Shown here: positions 1 through 4,808 of the stretch, one piece after another
How positions within the stretch are numbered: position 1 is the first letter of the stretch
Layout: every line of letters begins with the position of its first letter
Assembly (NCBI GenBank): GCA_938041725.1
Contig: CALISX010000036.1
Coordinates: 1 to 6,480 of the forward strand
Direction: 5' to 3'
DNA: 6,480 nt
From: an uncultured Lachnoanaerobaculum sp.
GTDB taxonomy: Bacteria; Bacillota; Clostridia; Lachnospirales; Lachnospiraceae
Program-made: the position numbers and the translations under genes
Notes under the pieces: generated by a model
The model's database searches: none
What the model saw: only the letters and a program-made list of their open reading frames with translations
What the model was told of the DNA's origin: nothing

Positions 1-936
1 GAAAAGGGAGTTGACGAACTTTTCGCAAAGACGGAAAACGAGATATTTAAATTGCTTCAGACAAAGGAAACAAAGGATATTGTTCCGATAAATGAGGTGG
101 TACTTAATGTTTTGGATAAAATTGAAGCAGCTTCAAAAAACAGTGAAACGGTAACAGGTATCCCCACAGGTTTTATAGATTTAGATTATAAAACCAGCGG
201 CTTACAGCCCTCAGACCTTATATTGGTGGCGGCAAGGCCTTCTATGGGAAAGACGGCATTTGTTCTTAATATTGTTCAGAATATAACGATGAGAAAAAAG
301 ATTTCATGCATGGTATTTTCTTTGGAGATGAGTGCTGAACAGTTGGTAAACAGGCTGTTAAGTATGGAAAGTAATGTGGATTCACAAAAACTTCGTACAG
401 GCAGTCTGAGTGATAATGACTGGAACAGTTTGATAGAAGGCGCTGTGAGTGTGGGCTCTTCTTCACTTGCTATTGATGATACACCGGGAATCTCTATAAA
501 TGAACTGAGGTCAAAATGCAGGAAGATGAAGCTTGAAAAGGGGCTTGATATTATAATTATTGATTACCTGCAATTGATGACCGGAGGCGGGAAGTCAAAT
601 GTAAGCAGGCAGCAGGAAATTTCAGATATTTCAAGAAGTTTAAAAGCACTTGCAAGGGAGATGAGTGCTCCTGTTATTGCTCTTTCACAGCTGTCAAGAG
701 CATGTGAAACAAGACCTGATCATAGACCTATGTTGTCGGATTTAAGAGAATCCGGGGCTATAGAACAGGATGCGGATGTGGTGATGTTTTTATATAGGGA
801 TGATTACTATAATAAAGATACTGAACATCCGAACGAAGCAGAGGTGATTATTGCAAAGCAAAGAAACGGTGCTATAGGAACAATTAATCTTATGTGGAAA
901 CCTGATATAACAAAATTTGTAAATATGGCAAGATAG
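1..936 (+). CDS. dnaB: Replicative DNA helicase DnaB, C-terminal part (5' end outside window)
   Basis: Hexameric replicative helicase that unwinds DNA at the fork. The frame is open from base 1, so the gene begins upstream; a TTG at 52 is internal, not a start. The 311 visible residues cover the end of the linker and the whole RecA-like ATPase domain. Counting from base 1: Walker A ARPSMGKTA at 78-86, FSLEMS with the catalytic-type Glu near 109, Walker B DIIIIDYLQLM with Asp near 188, the ALSQLSR motif with Gln near 230, DLRESGAIEQDAD at 247-259, and the KQRNG arginine-finger segment at 286-290. The N-terminal primase-interaction domain is not in the window. All key ATPase residues are intact, so this looks like a working chromosomal DnaB rather than a remnant. 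Codons are AT-rich compared with the genes from 1557 onward. The gene ends at a TAG that merges into a terminator hairpin. Confidence 0.97.
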   Translation, partial: EKGVDELFAKTENEIFKLLQTKETKDIVPINEVVLNVLDKIEAASKNSETVTGIPTGFIDLDYKTSGLQPSDLILVAARPSMGKTAFVLNIVQNITMRKKISCMVFSLEMSAEQLVNRLLSMESNVDSQKLRTGSLSDNDWNSLIEGAVSVGSSSLAIDDTPGISINELRSKCRKMKLEKGLDIIIIDYLQLMTGGGKSNVSRQQEISDISRSLKALAREMSAPVIALSQLSRACETRPDHRPMLSDLRESGAIEQDADVVMFLYRDDYYNKDTEHPNEAEVIIAKQRNGAIGTINLMWKPDITKFVNMAR

Positions 937-961
937 ATGTCGGTACTCCGGCATCTTTTTT
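936..961 (+). terminator. Rho-independent terminator after dnaB
   Basis: The arms GATGTCGG (936-943) and CCGGCATC (948-955) form an 8-bp stem with one G-U pair around the tetraloop TACT, followed at once by six T. The first stem base is the last base of the dnaB stop codon, so dnaB is the last gene of its transcript. Confidence 0.92.
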
Positions 962-993
962 GTATGTGCAAATTCCGATATTCCTTCAGCAAT

Positions 994-1025
994 AAAAAAA
1001 CTGCCGATGAGCACTCGGCAGTTTT
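994..1025 (-). terminator. Rho-independent terminator of the ferredoxin gene (possibly bidirectional)
   Basis: The arms CTGCCGA (1001-1007) and TCGGCAG (1015-1021) pair around a 7-base loop. On the minus strand the stem is followed by seven T (complement of A994-A1000), and it lies 12 bases past the ferredoxin stop. On the plus strand TTTT follows at 1022-1025, so it may also stop residual read-through from dnaB. Confidence 0.88.
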
Positions 1026-1036
1026 GTAAGCTATCA

Positions 1037-1204
1037 TTAAGCTATAATAGCTTCTGTAGGGCAAACTGAAGCACATGTACCGCAATCGATGCAAGCATCA
1101 GCGTCAATATTGTACTGGGAATCTCCAGCAGAGATAGCGCCTACAGGGCATTCGCCTTCACAGGTTCCGCAACTAACACAAGCATCTGTAATTGTATAAG
1201 CCAT
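1037..1204 (-). CDS. fdx: 2[4Fe-4S] clostridial-type ferredoxin
   Basis: Small soluble low-potential electron carrier of 55 residues, the classic clostridial ferredoxin size; the family serves pyruvate:ferredoxin oxidoreductase, hydrogenase and Rnf-type enzymes. Two cluster motifs are complete: C9-x2-C12-x2-C15-x3-C19-P and C38-x2-C41-x2-C44-x3-C48-P. Each motif supplies three ligands to one cluster and its last Cys to the other. The start MAYTITDAC is chosen because AGGAGG (minus strand, complement of 1212-1217) lies 7 bases before it; the frame stays open 22 codons further upstream, but that part has no family likeness. The gene is monocistronic: a terminator follows and no other minus-strand gene lies upstream. 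Its promoter must be in 1223-1420; candidates are given separately. Confidence 0.96.
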   Translation of the reverse strand: MAYTITDACVSCGTCEGECPVGAISAGDSQYNIDADACIDCGTCASVCPTEAIIA

Positions 1205-1325
1205 TCTATTTCCTCCTACTTTAAAAAGCATCTTTTGGTAACAGTCCAGACAAACCAAATGGTTAAGCAATCCATCTGTTCATGTGTGTTTGAACTGTTA
1301 CGATATCCTTGACTCTTACCCTGTC

Positions 1326-1354
1326 ATTGTAAAACATTAGACTGTAAAAAACAA
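1326..1354 (-). promoter_or_regulatory. Candidate ferredoxin promoter
   Basis: On the minus strand, TTGTTT (complement of 1349-1354), a 17-base spacer and TACAAT (complement of 1326-1331) would give a leader of roughly 110 bases before the ferredoxin start. The -10 is good and the -35 poor. An alternative minus-strand pair is TTGCAT (1391-1396) with AATATT (1368-1373), also at 17 bases; its -35 would touch the palindrome at 1396-1413. I cannot decide between them from sequence. Confidence 0.35.
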
Positions 1355-1395
1355 GACATGGGGGATAAATATTTCTATGTATTTCATAAAATGCA

Positions 1396-1413
1396 AGTTA
1401 GGTTAACCTAACT
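1396..1413. promoter_or_regulatory. 18-bp perfect palindrome, candidate operator
   Basis: AGTTAGGTTAACCTAACT is its own reverse complement. A perfect 18-bp palindrome lying between divergent genes is typical of a dimeric repressor site. The TTAGG and CCTAA halves resemble those in DtxR/IdeR iron-regulator boxes, though here they are 4 bases apart rather than the 9 of the classical DtxR consensus, so the regulator is a guess. It lies 192 bases upstream of the ferredoxin start and about 78 bases before the -35 of the SEC-C promoter. It touches one possible ferredoxin -35. Confidence 0.6.
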
Positions 1414-1442
1414 ACTTGTGGATATTGTATGCTTATTCGGGT

Positions 1443-1456
1443 TTACAGACCTGTAA
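1443..1456. promoter_or_regulatory. Short palindrome TTACAG-AC-CTGTAA
   Basis: Two 6-base arms flank an AC spacer. It sits 35 bases upstream of the SEC-C promoter -35 and 30 bases past the larger palindrome. It could be an operator or activator site; no family can be named with confidence. A site this short can also occur by chance. Confidence 0.35.
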
Positions 1457-1490
1457 TGAAGGGGCAGTCTGCCGGGAAGAGGGGGTAATA

Positions 1491-1519
1491 TTGCATTTCA
1501 AGGGAACATCGTTTATAAT
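1491..1519 (+). promoter_or_regulatory. SigA-type promoter for the SEC-C / methyltransferase / hslO genes
   Basis: TTGCAT (1491-1496), exactly 17 bases, then a perfect TATAAT (1514-1519). Transcription would start near 1526, giving a leader of about 30 bases before the SEC-C start at 1557. A ribosome site AAAGGGGAG (1544-1552) fits this transcript. The absence of a clear terminator before hslO suggests it can serve all three genes. Confidence 0.82.
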
Positions 1520-1556
1520 ACACCGGAAAAGAATGAACTGAACAAAGGGGAGAAAT

Positions 1557-2063
1557 ATGACCTTATTGGAGAATTGGCGTTCCCTGGCCTATGGGGACGG
1601 AACAGACGACCAGGCTAAGGAGCGTCTTTGGAAAGAGTATTTTGTGGTGGAAAAGGGGATCTATGAAGATCTTTTACAGGATGTGCAGCAGGTAAGAAGG
1701 TTTACCCTCAGCCAAATGGCCCAAAACTATGGAACAGATATTCAAACCATTACGGGGTTTTTGGACGGCATCAACGATTCCTTAAAGACACCCAATCCCA
1801 TTGAGGAAATGGAGGAAAATACAGAGATCACCTTGGACATTGATCCGGAGAAGCTCTATTACAACATGGTGGAAGCAAAGGCAGACTGGCTTTATAATCT
1901 GCCCCAGTGGGAAGGGATTCTTTCTCCGGAAAGACGCAAGGAGTTGTACCTTTCCCAGAAAAAAAGCGGAACAGTGGTTAAGGGAAAGAAGGTGGGAAGA
2001 AATGACCCATGTCCCTGCGGAAGCGGAAAAAAATATAAGCTTTGCTGCGGAAGAAATCTTTAA
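1557..2063 (+). CDS. Small SEC-C zinc-motif protein of unknown function
   Basis: The 168-residue protein ends in a SEC-C motif: [16 protein letters not shown] at about 149-164, with C152, C154, C163 and C164 as zinc ligands. In SecA the same motif binds zinc and contacts SecB or the ribosome; many unrelated small proteins also carry it at the C-terminus, preceded by a basic stretch as here (VKGKKVGRN). The first 130 residues are acidic, predicted largely helical, and have no motif I recognise; there is no signal peptide or membrane segment, so it is cytoplasmic. The ATG at 1557 is chosen for AAAGGGGAG just upstream and for the promoter 30 bases before it. It is the first gene of a likely transcript that continues into a methyltransferase and Hsp33. 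The zinc-site call is firm; the role is unknown. Confidence 0.93.
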   Translation: MTLLENWRSLAYGDGTDDQAKERLWKEYFVVEKGIYEDLLQDVQQVRRFTLSQMAQNYGTDIQTITGFLDGINDSLKTPNPIEEMEENTEITLDIDPEKLYYNMVEAKADWLYNLPQWEGILSPERRKELYLSQKKSGTVVKGKKVGRNDPCPCGSGKKYKLCCGRNL

Positions 2064-2074
2064 AGAAAACTGCA

Positions 2075-2105
2075 AATAGCCGCCGTGCCTGCACGAGCGG
2101 CTATT
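2075..2105 (+). repeat. Strong intergenic hairpin after the SEC-C gene
   Basis: AATAGCCGC (2075-2083) pairs perfectly with GCGGCTATT (2097-2105). Inside, CGTG (2084-2087) pairs with CACG (2092-2095) around CCTG, leaving only A2096 bulged: 13 bp in 31 bases. It starts 11 bases after the SEC-C stop. No T run follows on the plus strand (CTGACG), so it is not a standard terminator; an mRNA 3'-end stabiliser or partial attenuator is more likely. Confidence 0.65.
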
Positions 2106-2110
2106 CTGAC

Positions 2111-2149
2111 GTCGGGCCCCAAAAGGAAACAGTCTTTGGCGGGCCAGAC
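2111..2149 (+). repeat. Second hairpin upstream of the methyltransferase
   Basis: GTC (2111-2113) pairs with GAC (2147-2149), and GGCCC (2115-2119) with GGGCC (2141-2145), separated by a G-A mismatch. CAAA (2120-2123) may extend the stem with TTTG (2135-2138), leaving G2139 and C2140 bulged. No T run follows. Together with the preceding hairpin most of this gap can fold. Its pairing is less perfect than the first, and function is unproven. Confidence 0.4.
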
Positions 2150-2185
2150 CTGGGGAGAAGTTTCTATAACATGGAAAGGAGGCCT

Positions 2186-2950
2186 ATGGAGGCATATAAC
2201 CGCCTGGCTTTGGTCTATGATCTTTTCATGGACAATGTGCCCTATGAAAAATGGACCAAAGAAATGGTGGAAATTTTTCATTCCTATGGGATTTATGGGG
2301 GGATTGTGGCGGATCTGGGCTGCGGCACCGGGGGCTTTACCCAGTCCCTGGCTTTGGAAGGCTATGATATGATTGGCATTGACAACTCTCTTGAGATGCT
2401 GGATATTGCTATGGAAAAAAAAGCCAGGCTTGGCCTGGATATTTTATATTTATGCCAGGATATGCAGGATTTTGAACTTTATGGCACCTGCAGGGCCATC
2501 ATTTCCCGCTGCGACAGTTTGAATTACCTGATCCGGGAGGAGGATTTTTTGCAAACCCTGAAATGGGTCAACAATTATCTGGATCCCGGAGGGATTTTTA
2601 TTTTTGATGTAAACTCCCCCTATAAATACGCCCATTTGCTGGGAGAGAGGGTTATAGCAGAAAACCGGGAGGAAGCCAGCTTTATCTGGGAAAACCATTT
2701 TGATCCGGAGCGTGAACTGAATGAGTATGCCCTGACTCTTTTTATCAAGGAGGGAAAGGGATACCAAAAAAGCGAGGAAATTCATGTCCAAAGATCCTAC
2801 AGTCTGGAAAAAATACAGCAAATGGCAGGGGAGGCAGGACTGATTTGGGAGAAGGCCCTGGATGCGGATACCCTGGAGGAAATCAAAGAGGATACGGGCC
2901 GGTATTTGATTATTGTAAGGGAAAATGGAAAGGAAGCGGCACATGAATGA
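2186..2950 (+). CDS. Class I SAM-dependent methyltransferase
   Basis: Cytoplasmic methyltransferase of 254 residues with a Rossmann-type fold; the substrate is not identifiable. Motif I is VADLGCGTG at 41-49, the acidic end of strand 2 is GID with D66, and strand 4 region reads ISRCDSLNYL at 106-115. A FIFDVNSP strand lies at about 138-145. The N-terminus YNRLALVYDLFMD resembles the clostridial branch of these enzymes. The ATG at 2186 is preferred because AGGAGG (2177-2182) precedes it, although the 3-base gap is short; an in-frame ATG at 2171 would add five residues and has only a distant GGGGAG. The open frame back to 2042 is not used. The stop overlaps the start of hslO by 8 bases, so the two are probably translationally coupled. 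The residues after about 150 are poorly conserved, as usual for the substrate-binding part. Confidence 0.92.
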   Translation: MEAYNRLALVYDLFMDNVPYEKWTKEMVEIFHSYGIYGGIVADLGCGTGGFTQSLALEGYDMIGIDNSLEMLDIAMEKKARLGLDILYLCQDMQDFELYGTCRAIISRCDSLNYLIREEDFLQTLKWVNNYLDPGGIFIFDVNSPYKYAHLLGERVIAENREEASFIWENHFDPERELNEYALTLFIKEGKGYQKSEEIHVQRSYSLEKIQQMAGEAGLIWEKALDADTLEEIKEDTGRYLIIVRENGKEAAHE

Positions 2951-3824
2951 TTATATGATCAAGGCCACAGCAGCGGGAGGATATATACGGGCCTTTGCTG
3001 CCACCACCAGGAACTTGGTGGAGGAGGCCAAAAATGCCCATACCACCAGTCCGGTGGCCACGGCTGCCCTGGGCAGGATGCTGACGGCAGCGGTTATGAT
3101 GGGGAGCATGATGAAGGGAAAGGAGGATCTGCTCACTTTAAAAATTGAGGGAGCCGGTCCCCTGGGAGGGGTTATTGCCACAGCCAATAACCAGGGGGAG
3201 GTAAAGGGATATCCCTTCCATCCCATGGTATTGATCCCTGCCAATGCAAAGGGAAAGCTGGATGTGGCAGAGGCCATTGGCCCGGGAATCTTAAGCGTGA
3301 TCTCAGATACAGGACTGAGGGAGCCCTATGTGGGACAGGTGGCCCTTTTGTCCGGGGAGATTGCAGAGGATCTTACCTACTACTATGCCACCAGTGAACA
3401 AACCCCTTCCAGCGTAGGCCTTGGGGTGCTGTTAAATAAGGACAATACCATCCAGGCGGCGGGGGGCTTTATCATTCAGCTGATGCCGGGATGTCCTGAG
3501 GAGGCAATATCTGCTCTGGAGGCAAAGATTGCTGCTCTGAAGCCGGTTACTACCCTTTTAAGCAATGGCATGAGCCCCAATGATCTTTTAAGGGAAATTC
3601 TAGGGGATATGGAACTGGATGTGACGGAAAGCCTGGATCTTTTCTTTCGGTGCAGCTGCGGCAAGGAAAGGATTGAAAAAGCCCTGCTCTCTGTGGGGGA
3701 AAAGGAACTGGAGGATATGATCGCAGAAGATCAGCCCATTGAGGTCAAATGCCATTTCTGCAATAAAGCCTATAACTTTTCGGTGGAGGAACTAAAGGAA
3801 ATGCTGCACAGAGCAAAGAAATAA
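2943..3824 (+). CDS. hslO: Hsp33 redox-regulated molecular chaperone
   Basis: Cytoplasmic holdase that binds unfolding proteins under oxidative and heat stress. In the reduced state four cysteines bind zinc; oxidation to disulfides releases it and activates the chaperone. The 293-residue length is normal for the family. Family features seen: YIRAFAATTRNLVEEA near the N-terminus, LGRMLTAAVMMG at about 43-54, GPLGGVIATAN at about 72-82, SEQTPSSVGLGVLL at about 151-164, GGFIIQLMPGC at 174-184, and the C-terminal zinc switch C237-x-C239 with C270-x2-C273. All four switch cysteines are present. The start MNDYMIKA at 2943 is chosen for AAAGGAAG (2929-2936) six bases before it; an upstream in-frame ATG at 2925 lies inside the methyltransferase and lacks such a site. 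No clear plus-strand terminator follows; 78 bases separate it from the convergent cold shock gene. Confidence 0.97.
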   Translation: MNDYMIKATAAGGYIRAFAATTRNLVEEAKNAHTTSPVATAALGRMLTAAVMMGSMMKGKEDLLTLKIEGAGPLGGVIATANNQGEVKGYPFHPMVLIPANAKGKLDVAEAIGPGILSVISDTGLREPYVGQVALLSGEIAEDLTYYYATSEQTPSSVGLGVLLNKDNTIQAAGGFIIQLMPGCPEEAISALEAKIAALKPVTTLLSNGMSPNDLLREILGDMELDVTESLDLFFRCSCGKERIEKALLSVGEKELEDMIAEDQPIEVKCHFCNKAYNFSVEELKEMLHRAKK

Positions 3825-3841
3825 GAAAAGAGAAACAAAAA

Positions 3842-3878
3842 TAAAAAGAGCCCGCAAAAAATAATTCAAGCGAGCACT
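3842..3878 (-). terminator. Terminator of the cold shock gene
   Basis: Read on the minus strand, GCTCGC (complement of 3870-3875) pairs with GCGGGC (complement of 3850-3855) through six pairs including one G-U, with a 14-base AT-rich loop and two more pairs outside a mismatch. TTTTTATTTTT follows shortly. On the plus strand the G-U becomes a C-A mismatch and no T run follows, so it works mainly for the minus strand. Confidence 0.7.
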
Positions 3879-3902
3879 TTGCAAGTAAACTGTGTTGTTT
3901 AG

Positions 3903-4106
3903 CTATTTGATAACCGTAACGTTAATGGCCTGGGGACCCTTTGCACCTTCGGTAAGCTCATACTCAACGGGAGCGCCTTCATCTAAGGTTTTAAATCCTT
4001 CCATGTTCAGACCGGAGAAATGTACAAAAACGTCGCTGCCGCCCTCATCTGAGATAAAACCATAACCCTTTTGGTTATTGAACCACTTAACTGTACCCTT
4101 GTTCAT
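3903..4106 (-). CDS. csp: Cold shock domain protein (CspA/CspB type)
   Basis: Single OB-fold RNA/ssDNA chaperone of 67 residues, the normal size, that melts mRNA structure in cold or growth transitions. The RNA-binding motifs are both present: RNP1 KGYGFI at 13-18 and RNP2 VFVHF at 26-30, with W8 and the VKWFN signature at 6-10. The start MNKGTVKWF is chosen because GGAGGT (complement of 4116-4121) lies 9 bases upstream; the frame stays open 30 codons further, but that stretch is the untranslated leader and overlaps the promoter. The gene stands alone between its promoter (4168-4196) and a terminator. The leader of about 55 bases is shorter than the long thermosensing leader of E. coli cspA, so cold induction cannot be inferred from it. 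Confidence 0.97.
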   Translation of the reverse strand: MNKGTVKWFNNQKGYGFISDEGGSDVFVHFSGLNMEGFKTLDEGAPVEYELTEGAKGPQAINVTVIK

Positions 4107-4167
4107 AGAAAAACTACCTCCAAAAATAAAAAACGTGCAATGCAAACAAATTAGCCTGCATAGGGCT

Positions 4168-4196
4168 ATATTACCACACAATGTATAAAATGTCAA
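4168..4196 (-). promoter_or_regulatory. Near-consensus promoter of the cold shock gene
   Basis: On the minus strand: perfect TTGACA (complement of 4191-4196), 17-base spacer, TAATAT (complement of 4168-4173). Start of transcription would be near 4161, leaving about 55 bases of leader. One of the best promoters in the window, fitting an abundant protein. Its -35 lies only 29 bases before the start of the divergent DUF5662 gene. Confidence 0.88.
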
Positions 4197-4225
4197 ACGA
4201 ATTCAGAATAGCAGGGAATATTATT

Positions 4226-4789
4226 ATGCAAATTAACAAGGCAATGAAACATCTAAAAACCATCAATAAACACAAGCTTATGGTGATGGATTTGTGCTTT
4301 AAAATCGGTCTTTTCAAACAGGGACTGCTCCATGATCTAAGTAAATATTCCCCGGAGGAATTTTTTATGGGAGCCAAATATTTCCAGGGGGACAGAAGCC
4401 CCAATGCAGCGGAAAAGCTGGAAAAGGGCTATTCCACCTCGTGGCTTCACCACAAGGGAAGAAACAAGCACCATTTTGAGTATTGGATTGACTACACCCT
4501 GGATCCGAAGGAGGGGCTGAAGGGAATGAAAATGCCTCTGCGCTATGTTTTGGAAATGTGCTGTGACAGGATAGCAGCCTCCAAGGTGTATTCCGGGAAG
4601 AACTATACCACAGCGGTGCCCTGGGAGTATTACAGCAAAAGGGAAAAACAGATTCATCTCCATCCCCATACCAGAGCGCTTTTGGAAAAGATTTTAAAAA
4701 TGAACCGGGACCAGGGGGAGAAAATGGCCCTGGCCTATATGCGCTGGCTTATGAAGCATCCCCGGGTCTATGAAGATCAGAAAGTATAG
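4226..4789 (+). CDS. DUF5662 family protein
   Basis: Protein of 187 residues that I recognise as the DUF5662 type common in Clostridia; its biochemical role is not known to me. Conserved-looking polar clusters are HDLSKYSPEEF at 36-46, HHKGRNKHHFEYW at 75-87 and CCDRIAASKVY at 112-122. The paired HD, HH and D residues are arranged as in metal-dependent HD-type hydrolases, but that is inference. No signal peptide or membrane helix is seen. The ATG at 4226 is preferred because AGGGA (4213-4217) lies 8 bases upstream and the conserved part, KHLKTINKHKLMVM, begins just after; earlier in-frame ATGs at 4181 and 4190 have no ribosome site and overlap the cold shock promoter. An ATG at 4244 is a further alternative. 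It is divergent from csp and converges on the exonuclease-like gene with 4 bases between stops. No good promoter of its own is seen. Confidence 0.85.
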   Translation: MQINKAMKHLKTINKHKLMVMDLCFKIGLFKQGLLHDLSKYSPEEFFMGAKYFQGDRSPNAAEKLEKGYSTSWLHHKGRNKHHFEYWIDYTLDPKEGLKGMKMPLRYVLEMCCDRIAASKVYSGKNYTTAVPWEYYSKREKQIHLHPHTRALLEKILKMNRDQGEKMALAYMRWLMKHPRVYEDQKV

Positions 4790-4808
4790 AAACCTAATAG
4801 CCGGGGAT
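4758..4808. repeat. Inverted repeat across the convergent gene ends
   Basis: ATCCCCGG (4758-4765) and CCGGGGAT (4801-4808) are perfect 8-base inverted arms 35 bases apart, bracketing both stop codons. The GC-rich stem can form in either transcript, but no T run follows on either strand. It may be a weak bidirectional end or mRNA stabiliser, or chance in GC-rich coding sequence. Confidence 0.4.

Larger units (their letters stand above)
1205..1556. other. Intergenic regulatory region between ferredoxin and SEC-C genes
   Basis: About 350 bases without a credible gene. It holds the ferredoxin ribosome binding site, candidate ferredoxin promoters on the minus strand, an 18-bp perfect palindrome (1396-1413), a second palindrome (1443-1456) and a good plus-strand promoter (1491-1519). 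The only small reading frames, such as a 17-codon one from the ATG at 1359, lack a Shine-Dalgarno site. Base composition rises from AT-rich to more GC-rich across or just after this region. Confidence 0.7.

Noticed and set aside
1205..1270. Upstream extension of the ferredoxin reading frame by 22 codons
   Set aside because: The extension covers the AGGAGG ribosome site and has no likeness to ferredoxins; the 55-residue form is the standard length.
1359..1412. 17-codon frame from the ATG at 1359, ending in the palindrome
   Set aside because: No Shine-Dalgarno site and no leader-peptide pattern such as runs of one amino acid or a following terminator.
2042..2185. N-terminal extension of the methyltransferase frame from 2042
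   Set aside because: It runs through the end of the SEC-C gene and the two hairpins in a different frame; the methyltransferase likeness begins only after 2186.
2450..2944. 164-codon minus-strand frame opposite the methyltransferase
   Set aside because: It is antisense to a clearly recognisable gene, with no ribosome site or family motif seen.
3882..3901. TAAAC ... GTTTA hairpin as a plus-strand terminator for hslO
   Set aside because: Five AT-rich pairs with no following T run; too weak to call.
4151..4170. Small inverted repeat TAGCC ... GGCTA near the csp transcription start
   Set aside because: Only 5 bp and partly upstream of the expected start of transcription, so unlikely to form in the mRNA.
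4107..4196. Upstream extension of the cold shock reading frame by 30 codons
   Set aside because: It overlaps the GGAGGT site, the leader and the -10/-35 elements, and cold shock proteins start at the KGTVKWF segment.
4181..4225. Earlier starts (4181, 4190) for the DUF5662 gene
   Set aside because: No ribosome site precedes either ATG, and both lie within the csp promoter.
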